A stretch of 64,000 bases of DNA, from positions 186,001 through 250,000 of the forward strand of contig NZ_CP007440.1 of NCBI RefSeq assembly GCF_001579845.1. The letters are read 5' to 3'. This DNA is from Rhodoplanes sp. Z2-YC6860 (GTDB taxonomy: Bacteria > Pseudomonadota > Alphaproteobacteria > Rhizobiales > Xanthobacteraceae). Position 1 is the first letter of the stretch. Each line of letters opens with the position of its first letter. The notes under the pieces are model-generated. The model was not told the DNA's origin. It searched no databases and worked only from the letters and a program-made list of their open reading frames with translations. This document shows, in pieces, positions 6,706-15,892 of this stretch. Made by a program: the position numbers and the translations under genes.

Positions 6706-8322
6706 TCAGAACAGCCGTAATCCGCGCGATCCGGCGGCCGGTCCGGGCTCGGGGTCAAGCTCGGGCGTCGGTTCGGGGCCGGGATCGTCCGGCGCATGCA
6801 CCAGGGGAATCACCGCCTCGGCCCGTGGCGCCGCGGGAGCGGATGCTGGAACCGGCGGTGATGCCGGCGCGGCCGCGGTCGCGGCCGGCTCGGACTTGAG
6901 TGGCGCGGGCTTGGGCGGTTCGGGAGCCGGAGCCGGCTCGACATCGGGCAGCGGATCGGGCGCCGGCGGCGCGATCACCACGGGCCTGGCCTTCGCGGCG
7001 GCTTCGAGCGCGTCGACGTCGACCGCGTCGCGGGTGACGCCGATCTCGGCGAGCGGCACCTTCCACTGGAACGCATCGAGCCGGCCGCTGACCGGCGACA
7101 CCGGCATCCAGCGGTCGGAGACATAGCCGTCGGCGGTCCAGGCCGGATCGCGCGCGGCGTGCAGCGCGCGCGCCATCCATTCGCGGGCGCGGCCTTCGTC
7201 GCCGCTTTCGCTGCGCTCGATCTCGGCCATCAGGCCGGCGGCGCGCTGGGTCGGCTCCTTGAGCAGCGGCTTCAACGCCGTGCGCGCCGCGGCGAACTCC
7301 TGCGCCTCGAGGGCTGCGCGCGCCACCGCCAGCACGCCTTCGGGGTGGCCCGGCGTGCGGCCGGCCAGCGACTGCACGCGCGTCAGCCGCTCGCGCGCCG
7401 AGTCGCCCGAGCGCAGGTGCGCGTAGGTGTCGGCGAGGTCGGGATGCGGATTGGCCTCCCAGGCCTTCTCGACGATGCGCGCGGCGCGGCGATGCTCGCC
7501 GGCGTCACGCAGCAGCCGCGCCGCAAGCTCGGCCGCGGGCACGAGATTCGGCGCAAGCTTCAAGGCTTCGAGCGCGAGCTCGCGCGCCCGGTCGCGATCG
7601 GTCTCCTCAGTGGCGAGCGCGCGGGCCGTGATCAGCACCGCGCGCTGGCGTTTGTAATCAGTCTTGTCGATCAGCCCGAAGCGGCTGTTCCGATCGAGCG
7701 CCTGCTGCGCGCCGGCCCAGTCGCCCGCGGTCGAGCGGAATTCCAGCACCGCCTGCCCGGCCCAGCCGAGCGACGGCGAGGCCGTTGCGGCTTCCTCCGC
7801 ATAGGCGCGCGCGGCGGCATGATCCTGCCGGCGCTGCGCCTCGATGAAGAGCCCGCGAAGCCCGAGCAGCTTGGTGTCCTCGTGCTCGGTCATCTTGCGG
7901 AACGCGTGCTCGGCGGCGGTGCGGTCGCCGGCGAGCTGCGCGCATTGCGCATCGAGCAGCAGCGCCAGCGGCTGGCCCGGCGCGATGCGGGAGGCTTCAG
8001 CGGATGCGCGCTGCGCCGCCTTGATGTCGCCCGAGCCGACCGCGATGAGCCCGCGCGAGATCGCGAGATAGCCGCGCACGCCGCGGCGATGGCTCAGGAA
8101 CGTTCCGATCAGGTCGGGCGAGCGCAGAATGGTGCGGATGACCGACCAGAGCATGATGGTTGCGGCGATGACGAGCACCAGCGCTATCACGCCGACCAGC
8201 ACCGAGGTCTCGATCTGGCGGCCCTGCCAGGTGATGGCGATCTCGCCCGGCCGGTCTGCGATCCAGACGAAGCCAAACGCGACAGCAGCTATGAACGCCA
8301 GGAAAATGAGGACGCGGATCAT
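6706..8322 (-). CDS. hemY: HemY-type TPR membrane protein of the heme operon
   Basis: The 538-residue protein has two N-terminal membrane helices (LIFLAFIAAVAFGFVWIA and VGVIALVLVIAATIMLWSV), the HemY_N pattern FLSHRRGVRGYLAISRGLIAVGSGD, TPR helices through about residue 420, and a Pro/Ala-rich cytoplasmic-type tail. This is the proteobacterial HemY, an inner-membrane scaffold linked to late tetrapyrrole steps, not the Bacillus protoporphyrinogen oxidase of the same name. It is the last gene of hemC-hemD-Mic60-hemY, 13 bp after the Mic60 gene. The exact biochemical role is unsettled in the literature. Confidence 0.88.
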   Translation of the reverse strand: MIRVLIFLAFIAAVAFGFVWIADRPGEIAITWQGRQIETSVLVGVIALVLVIAATIMLWSVIRTILRSPDLIGTFLSHRRGVRGYLAISRGLIAVGSGDIKAAQRASAEASRIAPGQPLALLLDAQCAQLAGDRTAAEHAFRKMTEHEDTKLLGLRGLFIEAQRRQDHAAARAYAEEAATASPSLGWAGQAVLEFRSTAGDWAGAQQALDRNSRFGLIDKTDYKRQRAVLITARALATEETDRDRARELALEALKLAPNLVPAAELAARLLRDAGEHRRAARIVEKAWEANPHPDLADTYAHLRSGDSARERLTRVQSLAGRTPGHPEGVLAVARAALEAQEFAAARTALKPLLKEPTQRAAGLMAEIERSESGDEGRAREWMARALHAARDPAWTADGYVSDRWMPVSPVSGRLDAFQWKVPLAEIGVTRDAVDVDALEAAAKARPVVIAPPAPDPLPDVEPAPAPEPPKPAPLKSEPAATAAAPASPPVPASAPAAPRAEAVIPLVHAPDDPGPEPTPELDPEPGPAAGSRGLRLF

Positions 8323-8335
8323 CGCCAGACCTGTA

Positions 8336-9676
8336 TCACGGGGCGGCTTTCAACGCCGTAACCGCGTCGGCAGCAAGTTTGCGGGCGGCCTCGACGGCCC
8401 TGGCGCGGGCGTCGGCCTTGTCGATCCAGGTCTGCAATGGCGTCTGCCTGCTGATGTCGGGGGGCATCGGCAGCTTTCTGAGCTCGGCCTGCGCGCCCGC
8501 GATATTGCCATCCCTGGCGCGTTGCTCGATCCGGGCGAGGAGGGCACCGGGGTCGTCGCCATGCACCTCGCCAATCGGACGGACACGCACGAGCCTCTCG
8601 GCATTGGCCTGAAGCTTTTCCAGGAACGTGCTGTCGCGCGGCGCCTCAGCCGGTGGCGTCATCATGGGGCGGATGATCGTGATCAGTTCCTGGCCGAGCG
8701 TGGCCTGGCTCGGCAGGCCGGATGCAGCGAAACGCTCCAGCGAGTTGATGTACGGGATGTCGGAGGTGAGTGGCTTCACGATCGCAAGCTCGGTCGCGTA
8801 AGGCTCGCCGCGCTCGACCGCGGCGCGCAGCGCCGACGCAGCAACCGCGAGGCGCACGGGGCGATCGGCGCCGGCGCCGGTGTCGCGGAGTTTGGCTTGC
8901 AGCTCGGCGGTCGCTGCCGCGAGCTGCTGGATCTGACTGCCACTTTCGCGCGACGCGGCTTCGAGCGCATCCAGGCGGCGTGTCAGGTTCGCGACATTCT
9001 CGGAGGCCGATTTGGCTGTGCTCTCGGCGGCCGCGACGCGGCTCTGCACCACCGGATCGGGCGCGCGCGGGACGCTGATCGCGCTTTCGAGCTTGCCGAG
9101 CCGCACGGCGACATCGTTCAGCACGCGGGGATCGGCCGCGGTCGCGGCCGGCCGCGCGGAGAGCTCTTTCAGCTGCTGCTCGATCGCACCGAGGCGCGGA
9201 TCAAGATCCGGCGACGCAGCCTGCGGCGGCGACGACGTCAGCTGACCGATCGAGAGCGCACCGGACAGCCACAGCAACACGAACAGCACCAGCCCGCCGC
9301 CGAGGCCGGACAATCCGGCGACGATGGGGAGCGACCACTGTCGCGGCGGATCGTTCGGCGGTGGCGGCGCGGCCGGAGATTCTCCGGCAGCCGGTTGCTG
9401 GGGCTCCTGTGGCCTGGACTCGACCGCGGCCTCCGCCGACGGCGGCTCAAAGGCCACCTGCTCGGGCGGAGCTGCATCGGGCTTGGCCTCGGAAAGTCCG
9501 GATAGATCGGCGGCCTGCTGTTGCGGCGCCGGATTGTCGGGGTTGGGGTGATCGTTCGTTTTCGGCGGGGACTCAGAACTCGACACCGACACCTCGGTAG
9601 CCTCCAAATTGATCACCGGCGGTGGCCGGCGGCGGCCGCCCGGCGGGTCCGATGGAGGGCGCTTGGTACTGGACAT
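8336..9676 (-). CDS. Alphaproteobacterial Mic60/mitofilin-like membrane protein
   Basis: The 446 residues comprise a disordered, Pro-rich N-terminus (1-112), one membrane helix (about 114-137, LPIVAGLSGLGGGLVLFVLLWL), a long coiled coil (about 150-270, e.g. RRLDALEAASRESGSQIQQL) and a C-terminal mitofilin signature region (SLERFAASGLPSQATLGQEL and QTWIDKADARARAVEAARKL). This matches the alphaproteobacterial Mic60 homologue, which sits in the heme operon and shapes intracytoplasmic or inner membranes. It has the usual position between hemD and hemY. The helix, coil and tail order is seen directly; the membrane-shaping role is known for relatives. Confidence 0.82.
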   Translation of the reverse strand: MSSTKRPPSDPPGGRRRPPPVINLEATEVSVSSSESPPKTNDHPNPDNPAPQQQAADLSGLSEAKPDAAPPEQVAFEPPSAEAAVESRPQEPQQPAAGESPAAPPPPNDPPRQWSLPIVAGLSGLGGGLVLFVLLWLSGALSIGQLTSSPPQAASPDLDPRLGAIEQQLKELSARPAATAADPRVLNDVAVRLGKLESAISVPRAPDPVVQSRVAAAESTAKSASENVANLTRRLDALEAASRESGSQIQQLAAATAELQAKLRDTGAGADRPVRLAVAASALRAAVERGEPYATELAIVKPLTSDIPYINSLERFAASGLPSQATLGQELITIIRPMMTPPAEAPRDSTFLEKLQANAERLVRVRPIGEVHGDDPGALLARIEQRARDGNIAGAQAELRKLPMPPDISRQTPLQTWIDKADARARAVEAARKLAADAVTALKAAP

Positions 9677-9768
9677 GGCGGCATTCTAGACGATTCGAAC
9701 TTGGCTGGCGTGTGACGATCCGGCTCAGCTTTAGCGCCTTTTTCACTTCGATTGCATCGAACTCCGCC

Positions 9769-9891
9769 GTCATGCGCGGGCTTGACCCGCGCATCCCGCT
9801 TAGGAAGGCACTGTGCTCACCTGATCGAGATGGCCGGGACATAGGCGAGCGAAGCGACGCCGTCCTTCGGACGGCTATGCCCGGCCATGAC
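9769..9891. repeat. Palindromic repeat in the hemD-Mic60 gap
   Basis: GTCATGCGCGGGCTTGACC at the left and GCCCGGCCATGAC at the right bracket a spacer with CTGTGCTCACCTGATCGAGATGG. It is a member of the same family as 6561-6684. It lies inside the heme operon, in the 233 bp gap between hemD and the Mic60 gene, so it may form a processing or attenuation hairpin in the transcript. Confidence 0.75.
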
Positions 9892-9909
9892 AGCGGTTGG
9901 GTCGGCGGA

Positions 9910-10617
9910 CTATTGGGAAATCTCCGCAATCAAGCTCGCCTCGTCCGGATGCGCTGACACCGCGATGCGCGTCGCTCCCGCGAGCCGCAATGGTTCGGCC
10001 GCGCGATCCGACAAGCAGTAATGCATCGGCTTCAGCGCCTCCCGCTGCATCATCCGGCTGCAAGCGAGATAGCCGTCGACGCTGCGGCGGGAAAAATGCA
10101 GCACGCCGTCGATACGGCCCTGCGCCAGCGCGGCTTGCACCTCGGGCGGGAAATCGTTCGCGGTCACCGCGCGATAAGCGACCACGGTGTGCACGCCGAT
10201 GCCTTTCATCGACAACGCGCCGGCGAGATCGCGCGAACGATCCTCACCCGCCGGATAGAGGAGCCGCACGCGCGAAGGCGCAAAGCGCATCGCTGTCAGC
10301 CGGACCAAATCATCCGCATCGCCGTCCGCCGATGTCACATCGGCAAAGCCCGCGGCGCGCGCCACATCCGCGCTCGCCCGTCCGACAGCGAGCACCGGCA
10401 ACGACCGCAATTCGCCGCACCGCGGATGAGCCGCCAAGGCGCGCGCGCCGTTGGCGCTGGTCAGCAGCACACCGGACCAAGGTGGCGAGCCGAGGTCGGC
10501 ATCCGGAATCGATTCGATGCGCAGCATCGGCGCGAGCAGCACCTCGTGGCCTTTCGCCCGCAACGTCGCCGCGGTGCGCGCGTTGTCGGGCTCGGGGCGC
10601 GTGACGAGGAGCCGCAT
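9910..10617 (-). CDS. hemD: Uroporphyrinogen-III synthase
   Basis: The 235-residue protein begins MRLLVTRPEPDNARTAATL and has the family's weak but typical blocks VLLTSANGARAL, VLAVGRASADVARAAGF, LLYPAGEDRSRDLAGAL and GVLHFSRRSVDGYL. The enzyme cyclises hydroxymethylbilane with inversion of ring D to give uroporphyrinogen III in the cytoplasm. It starts 1 nt after the hemC stop, so the two are cotranscribed and probably translationally coupled; they act consecutively. Confidence 0.9.
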   Translation of the reverse strand: MRLLVTRPEPDNARTAATLRAKGHEVLLAPMLRIESIPDADLGSPPWSGVLLTSANGARALAAHPRCGELRSLPVLAVGRASADVARAAGFADVTSADGDADDLVRLTAMRFAPSRVRLLYPAGEDRSRDLAGALSMKGIGVHTVVAYRAVTANDFPPEVQAALAQGRIDGVLHFSRRSVDGYLACSRMMQREALKPMHYCLSDRAAEPLRLAGATRIAVSAHPDEASLIAEISQ

Positions 10618-10618
10618 G

Positions 10619-11581
10619 TCAGTGCGCCGCGAAGAAATCCGGACCGGCGAGCGATTTCAGCTCGGCGCCCGCGTCAGTGCCGAGCCGCACGGCGTCGTGC
10701 ACGGTGCCTTCGCGTTTGGTCTCGAAGGCCTCGCTGCCATCGGGCTTCACGATCATGCCGCGAAAGCGGATCAGCCCGCCCGAGACGGTCGCGTGTCCAG
10801 CAATCGGCGTGCGGCACGAACCGTCGAGCACGGCCAGAAACGCGCGTTCGCAAGCGAGCGCATGCGCGGTGTCGGCGTGATTGATCGGCGCAAGCATCTG
10901 CCGCGTGTGCGCGTCGTCGGCCCGCGTCTCGATGCCGATCGCGCCCTGGCCGACCGCCGGAAGAAAATCGTCGATGCCGAGCACCGCGGTCGCGGCCTCG
11001 ACCAGGCCGAGACGCTTCAGGCCGGCCAGCGCCAGCAGCGTCGCATCGGCGACGCCCTCGTCGAGCCTGCGAAGCCGCGTTTCGACGTTGCCGCGCAGCG
11101 ACACGACTTTGAGATCGGGCCGCAACCGCTTCACCAACGCCTGGCGGCGCAGCGAGGCCGTGCCGACGGTCGCGCCCTGCGGCAGCTCGGCGATGGATTT
11201 CGCCTTGCGGCTGATGAAAACGTCGCGCGGGTCCTCGCGCTCCATGAACGCCGACAGTACCAGGCCGGCGGGCAACACCGTCGGCATGTCCTTCGAGGAA
11301 TGCACCGCGAAGTCGATCGAACCCCCGATCAGCGCCTCCTCGATCTCCTTGGTGAACAGGCCCTTGCCGCCGGCCTCGGAGAGCGGCCGGTCCTGGATGC
11401 GGTCGCCGCTGGTGCGGATCACCGTGATCTCGACCTGCTCGGCGTCGAAGCCATGCGCCGCGGCCAGCGCCTGCCGCACCATGCGCGCCTGCGCCAGCGC
11501 CAGCGGGCTGCCGCGTGTTCCAAGTCTAAGCGTACTAGGCCGAAGGATGGGACCAGAGGGTTGTGCCAAGGATTGCCTCAC
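10619..11581 (-). CDS. hemC: Porphobilinogen deaminase (hydroxymethylbilane synthase)
   Basis: The 320-residue protein joins four porphobilinogens into hydroxymethylbilane. It shows [15 protein letters not shown], the catalytic aspartate in [10 protein letters not shown] (D98), [10 protein letters not shown] and [11 protein letters not shown]. The cofactor-bearing cysteine is in [13 protein letters not shown] (C256). The first 18 residues precede the conserved core, so a start slightly further in is possible. It is the first gene of the heme operon and diverges from tsaD with only 28 bp between start codons, so the promoters must overlap. Confidence 0.95.
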   Translation of the reverse strand: MRQSLAQPSGPILRPSTLRLGTRGSPLALAQARMVRQALAAAHGFDAEQVEITVIRTSGDRIQDRPLSEAGGKGLFTKEIEEALIGGSIDFAVHSSKDMPTVLPAGLVLSAFMEREDPRDVFISRKAKSIAELPQGATVGTASLRRQALVKRLRPDLKVVSLRGNVETRLRRLDEGVADATLLALAGLKRLGLVEAATAVLGIDDFLPAVGQGAIGIETRADDAHTRQMLAPINHADTAHALACERAFLAVLDGSCRTPIAGHATVSGGLIRFRGMIVKPDGSEAFETKREGTVHDAVRLGTDAGAELKSLAGPDFFAAH

Positions 11582-11609
11582 CAGACCTCAGAGTGGTAGC
11601 CGTTGTCGC

Positions 11610-12686
11610 ATGCTTGTACTCGGAATCGAAACCACGTGCGACGAGACCGCCGCGGCGGTGGTCGAACGTTCGGGCGAGGGCCCGGGCAAGATCCTGTCCA
11701 ATGTGGTATTTTCGCAGGTGAGCGAGCATGCGGCGTTCGGCGGCGTGGTGCCTGAAATCGCCGCGCGGGCCCATGTCGACGCGCTGGATCACATCGTCAC
11801 CAAGGCGCTGGCGGACGCCAGCCTGACGGTCCGCGACATCGACGGCGTCGCGGCGGCCGCCGGTCCGGGCCTGATCGGCGGCGTGATCGTGGGGCTCACC
11901 ACCGCCAAGGCCATCGCCATGGTGGAGAACAAGCCGCTGATGGCGGTGAACCATCTCGAGGCCCATGCGCTGACCGCGCGCCTCGTTGCCGGCATCCCGT
12001 TTCCCTATTGCCTGTTCCTCGCCTCGGGCGGTCACACCCAGATCGTCGCGGTGCGCGGCATCGGCGACTACACCTTGCTGGGCACGACCCAGGACGACGC
12101 GATCGGCGAGGCCTTCGACAAGACCGCGAAGCTTCTGGGCCTGGGCTATCCGGGCGGCCCGCAAGTGGAGAAAGAGGCCACACGCGGCAACGCCACGCGC
12201 TTTGCGCTGCCGCGGCCGATGCACGGCCGCGCCGAGCCGGACTTTTCCCTTTCCGGGCTTAAGACAGCGCTGCGCCTCGAAGCCCAGAAGATCGCGCCGC
12301 TCAACGACCAGGACGTGGTCGATCTCTGCGCTTCGTTCCAGCAGGCCGTGGTCGAACTCATTCAGGATCGGCTCCGTGCCGGCATGAAGCTGTTCCGCGC
12401 CCGCTACGGCGTGCCGACCGCGCTGGTCGCGGCCGGCGGCGTCGCCGCCAACGAGGCGATCCGCAAGGTGCTGCAGCGCGTCGCCTTCGAGGGCGGCGTC
12501 AAGCTCGTGGTGCCGCCGGGCGAACTGTGCACCGACAACGGCGCGATGATCGCCTGGGCCGGCGCCGAACGCCTCGCGCTTGGCCTGACCGATCCGCTCG
12601 ACTTCGCGCCGCGCGCCCGCTGGCCGCTCGACGAGGTCGCGGGCCCTCAGACCAAGCCGGCGCGCGTCGCGCAGCAGGGCGCTTAA
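11610..12686 (+). CDS. tsaD: tRNA N6-threonylcarbamoyladenosine transferase
   Basis: The 358-residue TsaD/Kae1/Gcp protein begins [18 protein letters not shown] and has metal-binding [17 protein letters not shown], the nucleotide-binding region [22 protein letters not shown] and C-terminal [18 protein letters not shown]. It makes t6A37 in ANN-decoding tRNAs together with TsaB, TsaC and TsaE. The open frame extends much further upstream but there lies over hemC; the ATG at 11610 matches the family N-terminus. It is followed closely by gpsA. Confidence 0.96.
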   Translation: MLVLGIETTCDETAAAVVERSGEGPGKILSNVVFSQVSEHAAFGGVVPEIAARAHVDALDHIVTKALADASLTVRDIDGVAAAAGPGLIGGVIVGLTTAKAIAMVENKPLMAVNHLEAHALTARLVAGIPFPYCLFLASGGHTQIVAVRGIGDYTLLGTTQDDAIGEAFDKTAKLLGLGYPGGPQVEKEATRGNATRFALPRPMHGRAEPDFSLSGLKTALRLEAQKIAPLNDQDVVDLCASFQQAVVELIQDRLRAGMKLFRARYGVPTALVAAGGVAANEAIRKVLQRVAFEGGVKLVVPPGELCTDNGAMIAWAGAERLALGLTDPLDFAPRARWPLDEVAGPQTKPARVAQQGA

Positions 12687-12705
12687 CTCTCACCAGGAGC
12701 CGCGC

Positions 12706-13695
12706 ATGACGTTCGATCGCATCGCGGTGCTGGGAGGCGGCGCCTGGGGTACGGCGCTCGCCAACGTCACGGCGCGGGCCGGACGCAACGTCACGCTGTG
12801 GGAGTTCGACGCCGGCAACGCCGAGCATCTCGCCAGCAAACGCGAGAGCCGGTTCCTGCCGGGCGTTCGTATCGAAGACGGCATCGCGATGACGCGCGAT
12901 CTCACCGAGGCATCGCGTGCCGACGCGATCCTGCTGGTGGTGCCGGCGCAGGCCATGCGCTCGGTGTGCAAGACGCTGGGCGCGACGGTGGCGCCCGGGA
13001 CGCCGGTGATCGCCTGCGCCAAAGGCATCGAGCACGGCACGCGCAAGTTCATGACCGAGATCATCGCCGAGTGCGCACCGAAGGTGACGCCCGCGATCCT
13101 CTCGGGGCCAAGCTTTGCCGCCGACGTTGCGCGCGGCCTGCCGACCGCGGTGACGCTCGCGGCCTCGGACGAGACGATTGCATCGGGCCTGGTGCAGGCC
13201 TTGGCGTCCCGCACCTTCCGGCCGTACCAATCGACCGACGTGCGCGGCGTCGAGATCGGCGGCGCGTCGAAGAACGTGCTGGCGATTGCGTGCGGCATCG
13301 TCACCGGCCGCGGCCTGGGCGCCAGCGCGCAGGCGGCGCTGACCACGCGCGGCTTCGCCGAACTGGTGCGGTTCGGCCGCGCCTATGGCGCCAAGACCGA
13401 GACCATGATGGGTCTGTCGGGCCTGGGCGATCTGATCCTGACCTGCGGCAGCCCGCAGTCGCGCAACTTCAGCTTCGGCATGAATCTCGGCAAGGGCCTC
13501 ACGCCGAAGGACATCCACGGCAAAACGGGTCTGGCCGAAGGCGCCTTCACGGCGCCCGTGCTTTTGGAAATGGCGCGCGACAAAGCGGTCGACATGCCGA
13601 TCGCGTCTGCGGTTGCGGCGATGCTCGCCGGGCAAATGAATGTGGACGAAGCGATCGAGTCCCTGTTGGCACGGCCGCTGCGGGCTGAAGAATAG
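12706..13695 (+). CDS. gpsA: Glycerol-3-phosphate dehydrogenase [NAD(P)+]
   Basis: The 329-residue cytoplasmic enzyme reduces dihydroxyacetone phosphate to sn-glycerol 3-phosphate for phospholipid synthesis. Visible signatures are the Rossmann motif [42 protein letters not shown], the catalytic lysine region [21 protein letters not shown] and [14 protein letters not shown]. It lies 19 bp downstream of tsaD and 26 bp upstream of the EVE gene, a common alphaproteobacterial order. Confidence 0.96.
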   Translation: MTFDRIAVLGGGAWGTALANVTARAGRNVTLWEFDAGNAEHLASKRESRFLPGVRIEDGIAMTRDLTEASRADAILLVVPAQAMRSVCKTLGATVAPGTPVIACAKGIEHGTRKFMTEIIAECAPKVTPAILSGPSFAADVARGLPTAVTLAASDETIASGLVQALASRTFRPYQSTDVRGVEIGGASKNVLAIACGIVTGRGLGASAQAALTTRGFAELVRFGRAYGAKTETMMGLSGLGDLILTCGSPQSRNFSFGMNLGKGLTPKDIHGKTGLAEGAFTAPVLLEMARDKAVDMPIASAVAAMLAGQMNVDEAIESLLARPLRAEE

Positions 13696-13721
13696 AGCGT
13701 CAGATACGGCGGGAGAACGCG

Positions 13722-14144
13722 ATGGCTTACTGGCTGGTGAAGAGCGAACCGGATGCCTGGTCCTGGGACCAGCAGGTCAAGGCCGGTGCGAAAGGCACCG
13801 AGTGGACCGGCGTGCGCAATCACACCGCCAAGCTCAACCTGATGAAGATGAAGAAGGGCGACCGCGCGTTCTTCTATCACTCCAACGAAGGCAAGAACAT
13901 CGTCGGCATCGTCGAGATCGCCCGCGAGCACCATCCCGATCCGACCGCGGAGGCCGGTACGCCGTGGGTCGTGGTCGACATCAAGGCGCTGGAGCCGGTG
14001 CCGAAACCCGTCTCGCTCGAAGACATCAAGAAAGAGCCGAAGCTGAAGGACATGGCGCTGATCAAGCTGTCGCGCCTGTCGGTGCAGCCGGTCACCGCCG
14101 ACGAGTGGAAGATCGTCTGCAAGATGGGCGGCGTGAAGGCTTAG
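13722..14144 (+). CDS. EVE-domain protein
   Basis: The 140-residue protein consists of a single EVE domain, starting MAYWLVKSEPDAWSWDQQ and continuing GTEWTGVRNHTAKLNLMKMKKGDRAFFYHSNE with IVGIVEIAREHHPDPT. EVE domains are PUA-like and bind modified bases (human THYN1 and YTH relatives). The substrate here is unknown. It follows gpsA, probably in one transcript. Confidence 0.9.
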   Translation: MAYWLVKSEPDAWSWDQQVKAGAKGTEWTGVRNHTAKLNLMKMKKGDRAFFYHSNEGKNIVGIVEIAREHHPDPTAEAGTPWVVVDIKALEPVPKPVSLEDIKKEPKLKDMALIKLSRLSVQPVTADEWKIVCKMGGVKA

Positions 14145-14169
14145 AGCTCGGCAAGCACGGGGGAGCAGC

Positions 14170-14595
14170 ATGTCTCACGCAGGCAATGTTCTGGCGATCG
14201 TCGTCGCCGCCATCGCGGCCTGGCTGTTCGGCGGCATTTACTACACGACGCTCAGCGGACCGTGGATGAGAGCTCTCGGCAAGACACCGGAGCAGTGCCA
14301 GGCCGAGCTCGCGGCCAAGTCGGGGATCGCCAAGGCCGCGCCGTTCATCCTGGTCTTCGTCGGCGAACTGATCATGGCCTGGGCGATCTACGGCATCACG
14401 CTGCACATGAACATGTTCAACGTGCGCGACGGCATCCTCATCGGCGCGGGCTGCTGGCTCGGCTTCGTGTTGACCACCATCACGGCCAACAACGCCTTCG
14501 CCGGCCGCAAGCCGATGCTCAGCGTGATCGACAGCATCGCCTGGCTCGGCGCGCTGGTCATCATCGGAGCGATCATCGGCTGGTTCGGCGCTTAG
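14170..14595 (+). CDS. DUF1761 membrane protein
   Basis: The 141-residue protein has four predicted membrane helices: VLAIVVAAIAAWLFGGIYY, APFILVFVGELIMAWAIYG, ILIGAGCWLGFVLTTITAN and IAWLGALVIIGAIIGWFG. Its N-terminal GGIYYTTLSGPWM and middle NNAFAGRKP match the DUF1761 family of unknown function. The spacer after the EVE gene carries GGGGGAG about 5 nt before the ATG, so it is probably translated from the same transcript. Confidence 0.82.
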   Translation: MSHAGNVLAIVVAAIAAWLFGGIYYTTLSGPWMRALGKTPEQCQAELAAKSGIAKAAPFILVFVGELIMAWAIYGITLHMNMFNVRDGILIGAGCWLGFVLTTITANNAFAGRKPMLSVIDSIAWLGALVIIGAIIGWFGA

Positions 14596-14662
14596 GCCGT
14601 GAACTCATTGAGACGACGCGACTTCATCGGGTGGTGCTCGTGCCACATGAGGTTGACAGGTC

Positions 14663-15883
14663 ATGACAATTGCGGTTCTCGGCGGGGGCTTTCAGGGCTG
14701 CTGCATCGCTCTCGCTTTGGCGGATCGCGGTCAATCGGTGGTTATTTTTGAGCGCAACCAAGTCGTTCTGAGCAGGACCGCGATCGCCAACGAAGGCAAG
14801 GTCCATCTCGGCTGGATGTACGCAGCCGATCCTTCGCTGGCCACGGCGCGGATGATGATGGAAGGGGCGCTGGCATTTGCGCCCTTCCTGCATCGCTACC
14901 TCGGGCTGCCGATTGAGAGCTTGGCCACTTCCGAGCCCGCTTCCTATGTCGTGCATCGCGACAGCCAGCACACGGCCGCGAAAGTGCGCGAATATTTCGC
15001 TGCGGTCCATCGGCTGATCGTAGACGCATCGAACGGCCGGCAAGGCGCTTATTTCGGCAGCGATCTGACCGTTTCGCCACGGGAATGGTCGGCGCAGGAG
15101 CGTGCCTCCGTCTTCGATCCCGCGATAGCGGTGGCCGCATTCGACACGCCCGAGATCGCGATCGATCCGGTTGCGCTGGCGCAACATGTGCAAAGAGCTT
15201 TGACCTCACATCCGCGCATCGAATTACGCTGCGCGCATGAGGTGCTGGGCGTTTCCGAAGAGGCGACAGGTGTTGTGGTCAAGACAAGCGGCGCACACGG
15301 GCAGAAACTCGAACGGTTCGATCACGCCGTGAATGCGCTCTGGGAAGGACGGCTCTCCGTGGATGAGACGGCGGGCCTGCGGCCGGGCAGGCCCTGGCTG
15401 CACCGGCTCAAATACGGGGTCGGCTTCTCGTGGCCTGACCGCTTGCCGCGCCCGCCAAGCGCAACGTTTGTGTCGGGACCCTTCGGCGAGATTGTCAGCT
15501 ATCCCGACAAGACCACCTACCTGACCTGGTACCCCACCTGCGTTAAGGCCATGTCGAGCGACCTGGTGCCGCCGCGATGGTCCACGCACCCGCCTGAACC
15601 GCTTCGCTCCGAAATCGTTCACGGCACGATCCAGGCGCTGTCCAAATTCGTGAGAGCGCTTGCGCCAGTCGACGCCACGGAGCTCAAGGATGTTTGGGTG
15701 AAGGGCGGTGCGATCGTGGCCTGGGGAGAGACCGACATCGACGATCCCGAAAGCGAGCTTCACAGGCGCTACGAAATCGGAGTCCATACCAGGAGCCGAT
15801 ACCATTCTGTCGACCCGGGCAAATTGACTATGGCGCCCTATTTCGCTGACAAATGCGCGGACCGGATCGTCGCGGGAATTTGA
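14663..15883 (+). CDS. FAD-dependent oxidoreductase (DAO-like), unknown substrate
   Basis: The 406-residue protein has an N-terminal dinucleotide-binding motif (IAVLGGGFQGCCIALALADRG, then VVIFERN), an IANEGKVHLGWMY segment where DAO proteins place their flavin-contact residues, and a C-terminal GAIVAWGETDIDD. It resembles the D-amino-acid-oxidase/GlpO fold but matches no named enzyme I recognise. It lies 9 bp upstream of a family 2 glycosyltransferase on the same strand, and base composition is a little more AT-rich than that of the neighbours. A joint role in modifying a sugar or surface glycan is inference. Confidence 0.75.
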   Translation: MTIAVLGGGFQGCCIALALADRGQSVVIFERNQVVLSRTAIANEGKVHLGWMYAADPSLATARMMMEGALAFAPFLHRYLGLPIESLATSEPASYVVHRDSQHTAAKVREYFAAVHRLIVDASNGRQGAYFGSDLTVSPREWSAQERASVFDPAIAVAAFDTPEIAIDPVALAQHVQRALTSHPRIELRCAHEVLGVSEEATGVVVKTSGAHGQKLERFDHAVNALWEGRLSVDETAGLRPGRPWLHRLKYGVGFSWPDRLPRPPSATFVSGPFGEIVSYPDKTTYLTWYPTCVKAMSSDLVPPRWSTHPPEPLRSEIVHGTIQALSKFVRALAPVDATELKDVWVKGGAIVAWGETDIDDPESELHRRYEIGVHTRSRYHSVDPGKLTMAPYFADKCADRIVAGI

Positions 15884-15892
15884 GAAGTCGGC

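Noticed and set aside
10881-11609. N-terminal extension of tsaD over hemC
   Set aside because: The frame is open only because it shadows hemC; the family N-terminus starts at the ATG at 11610.
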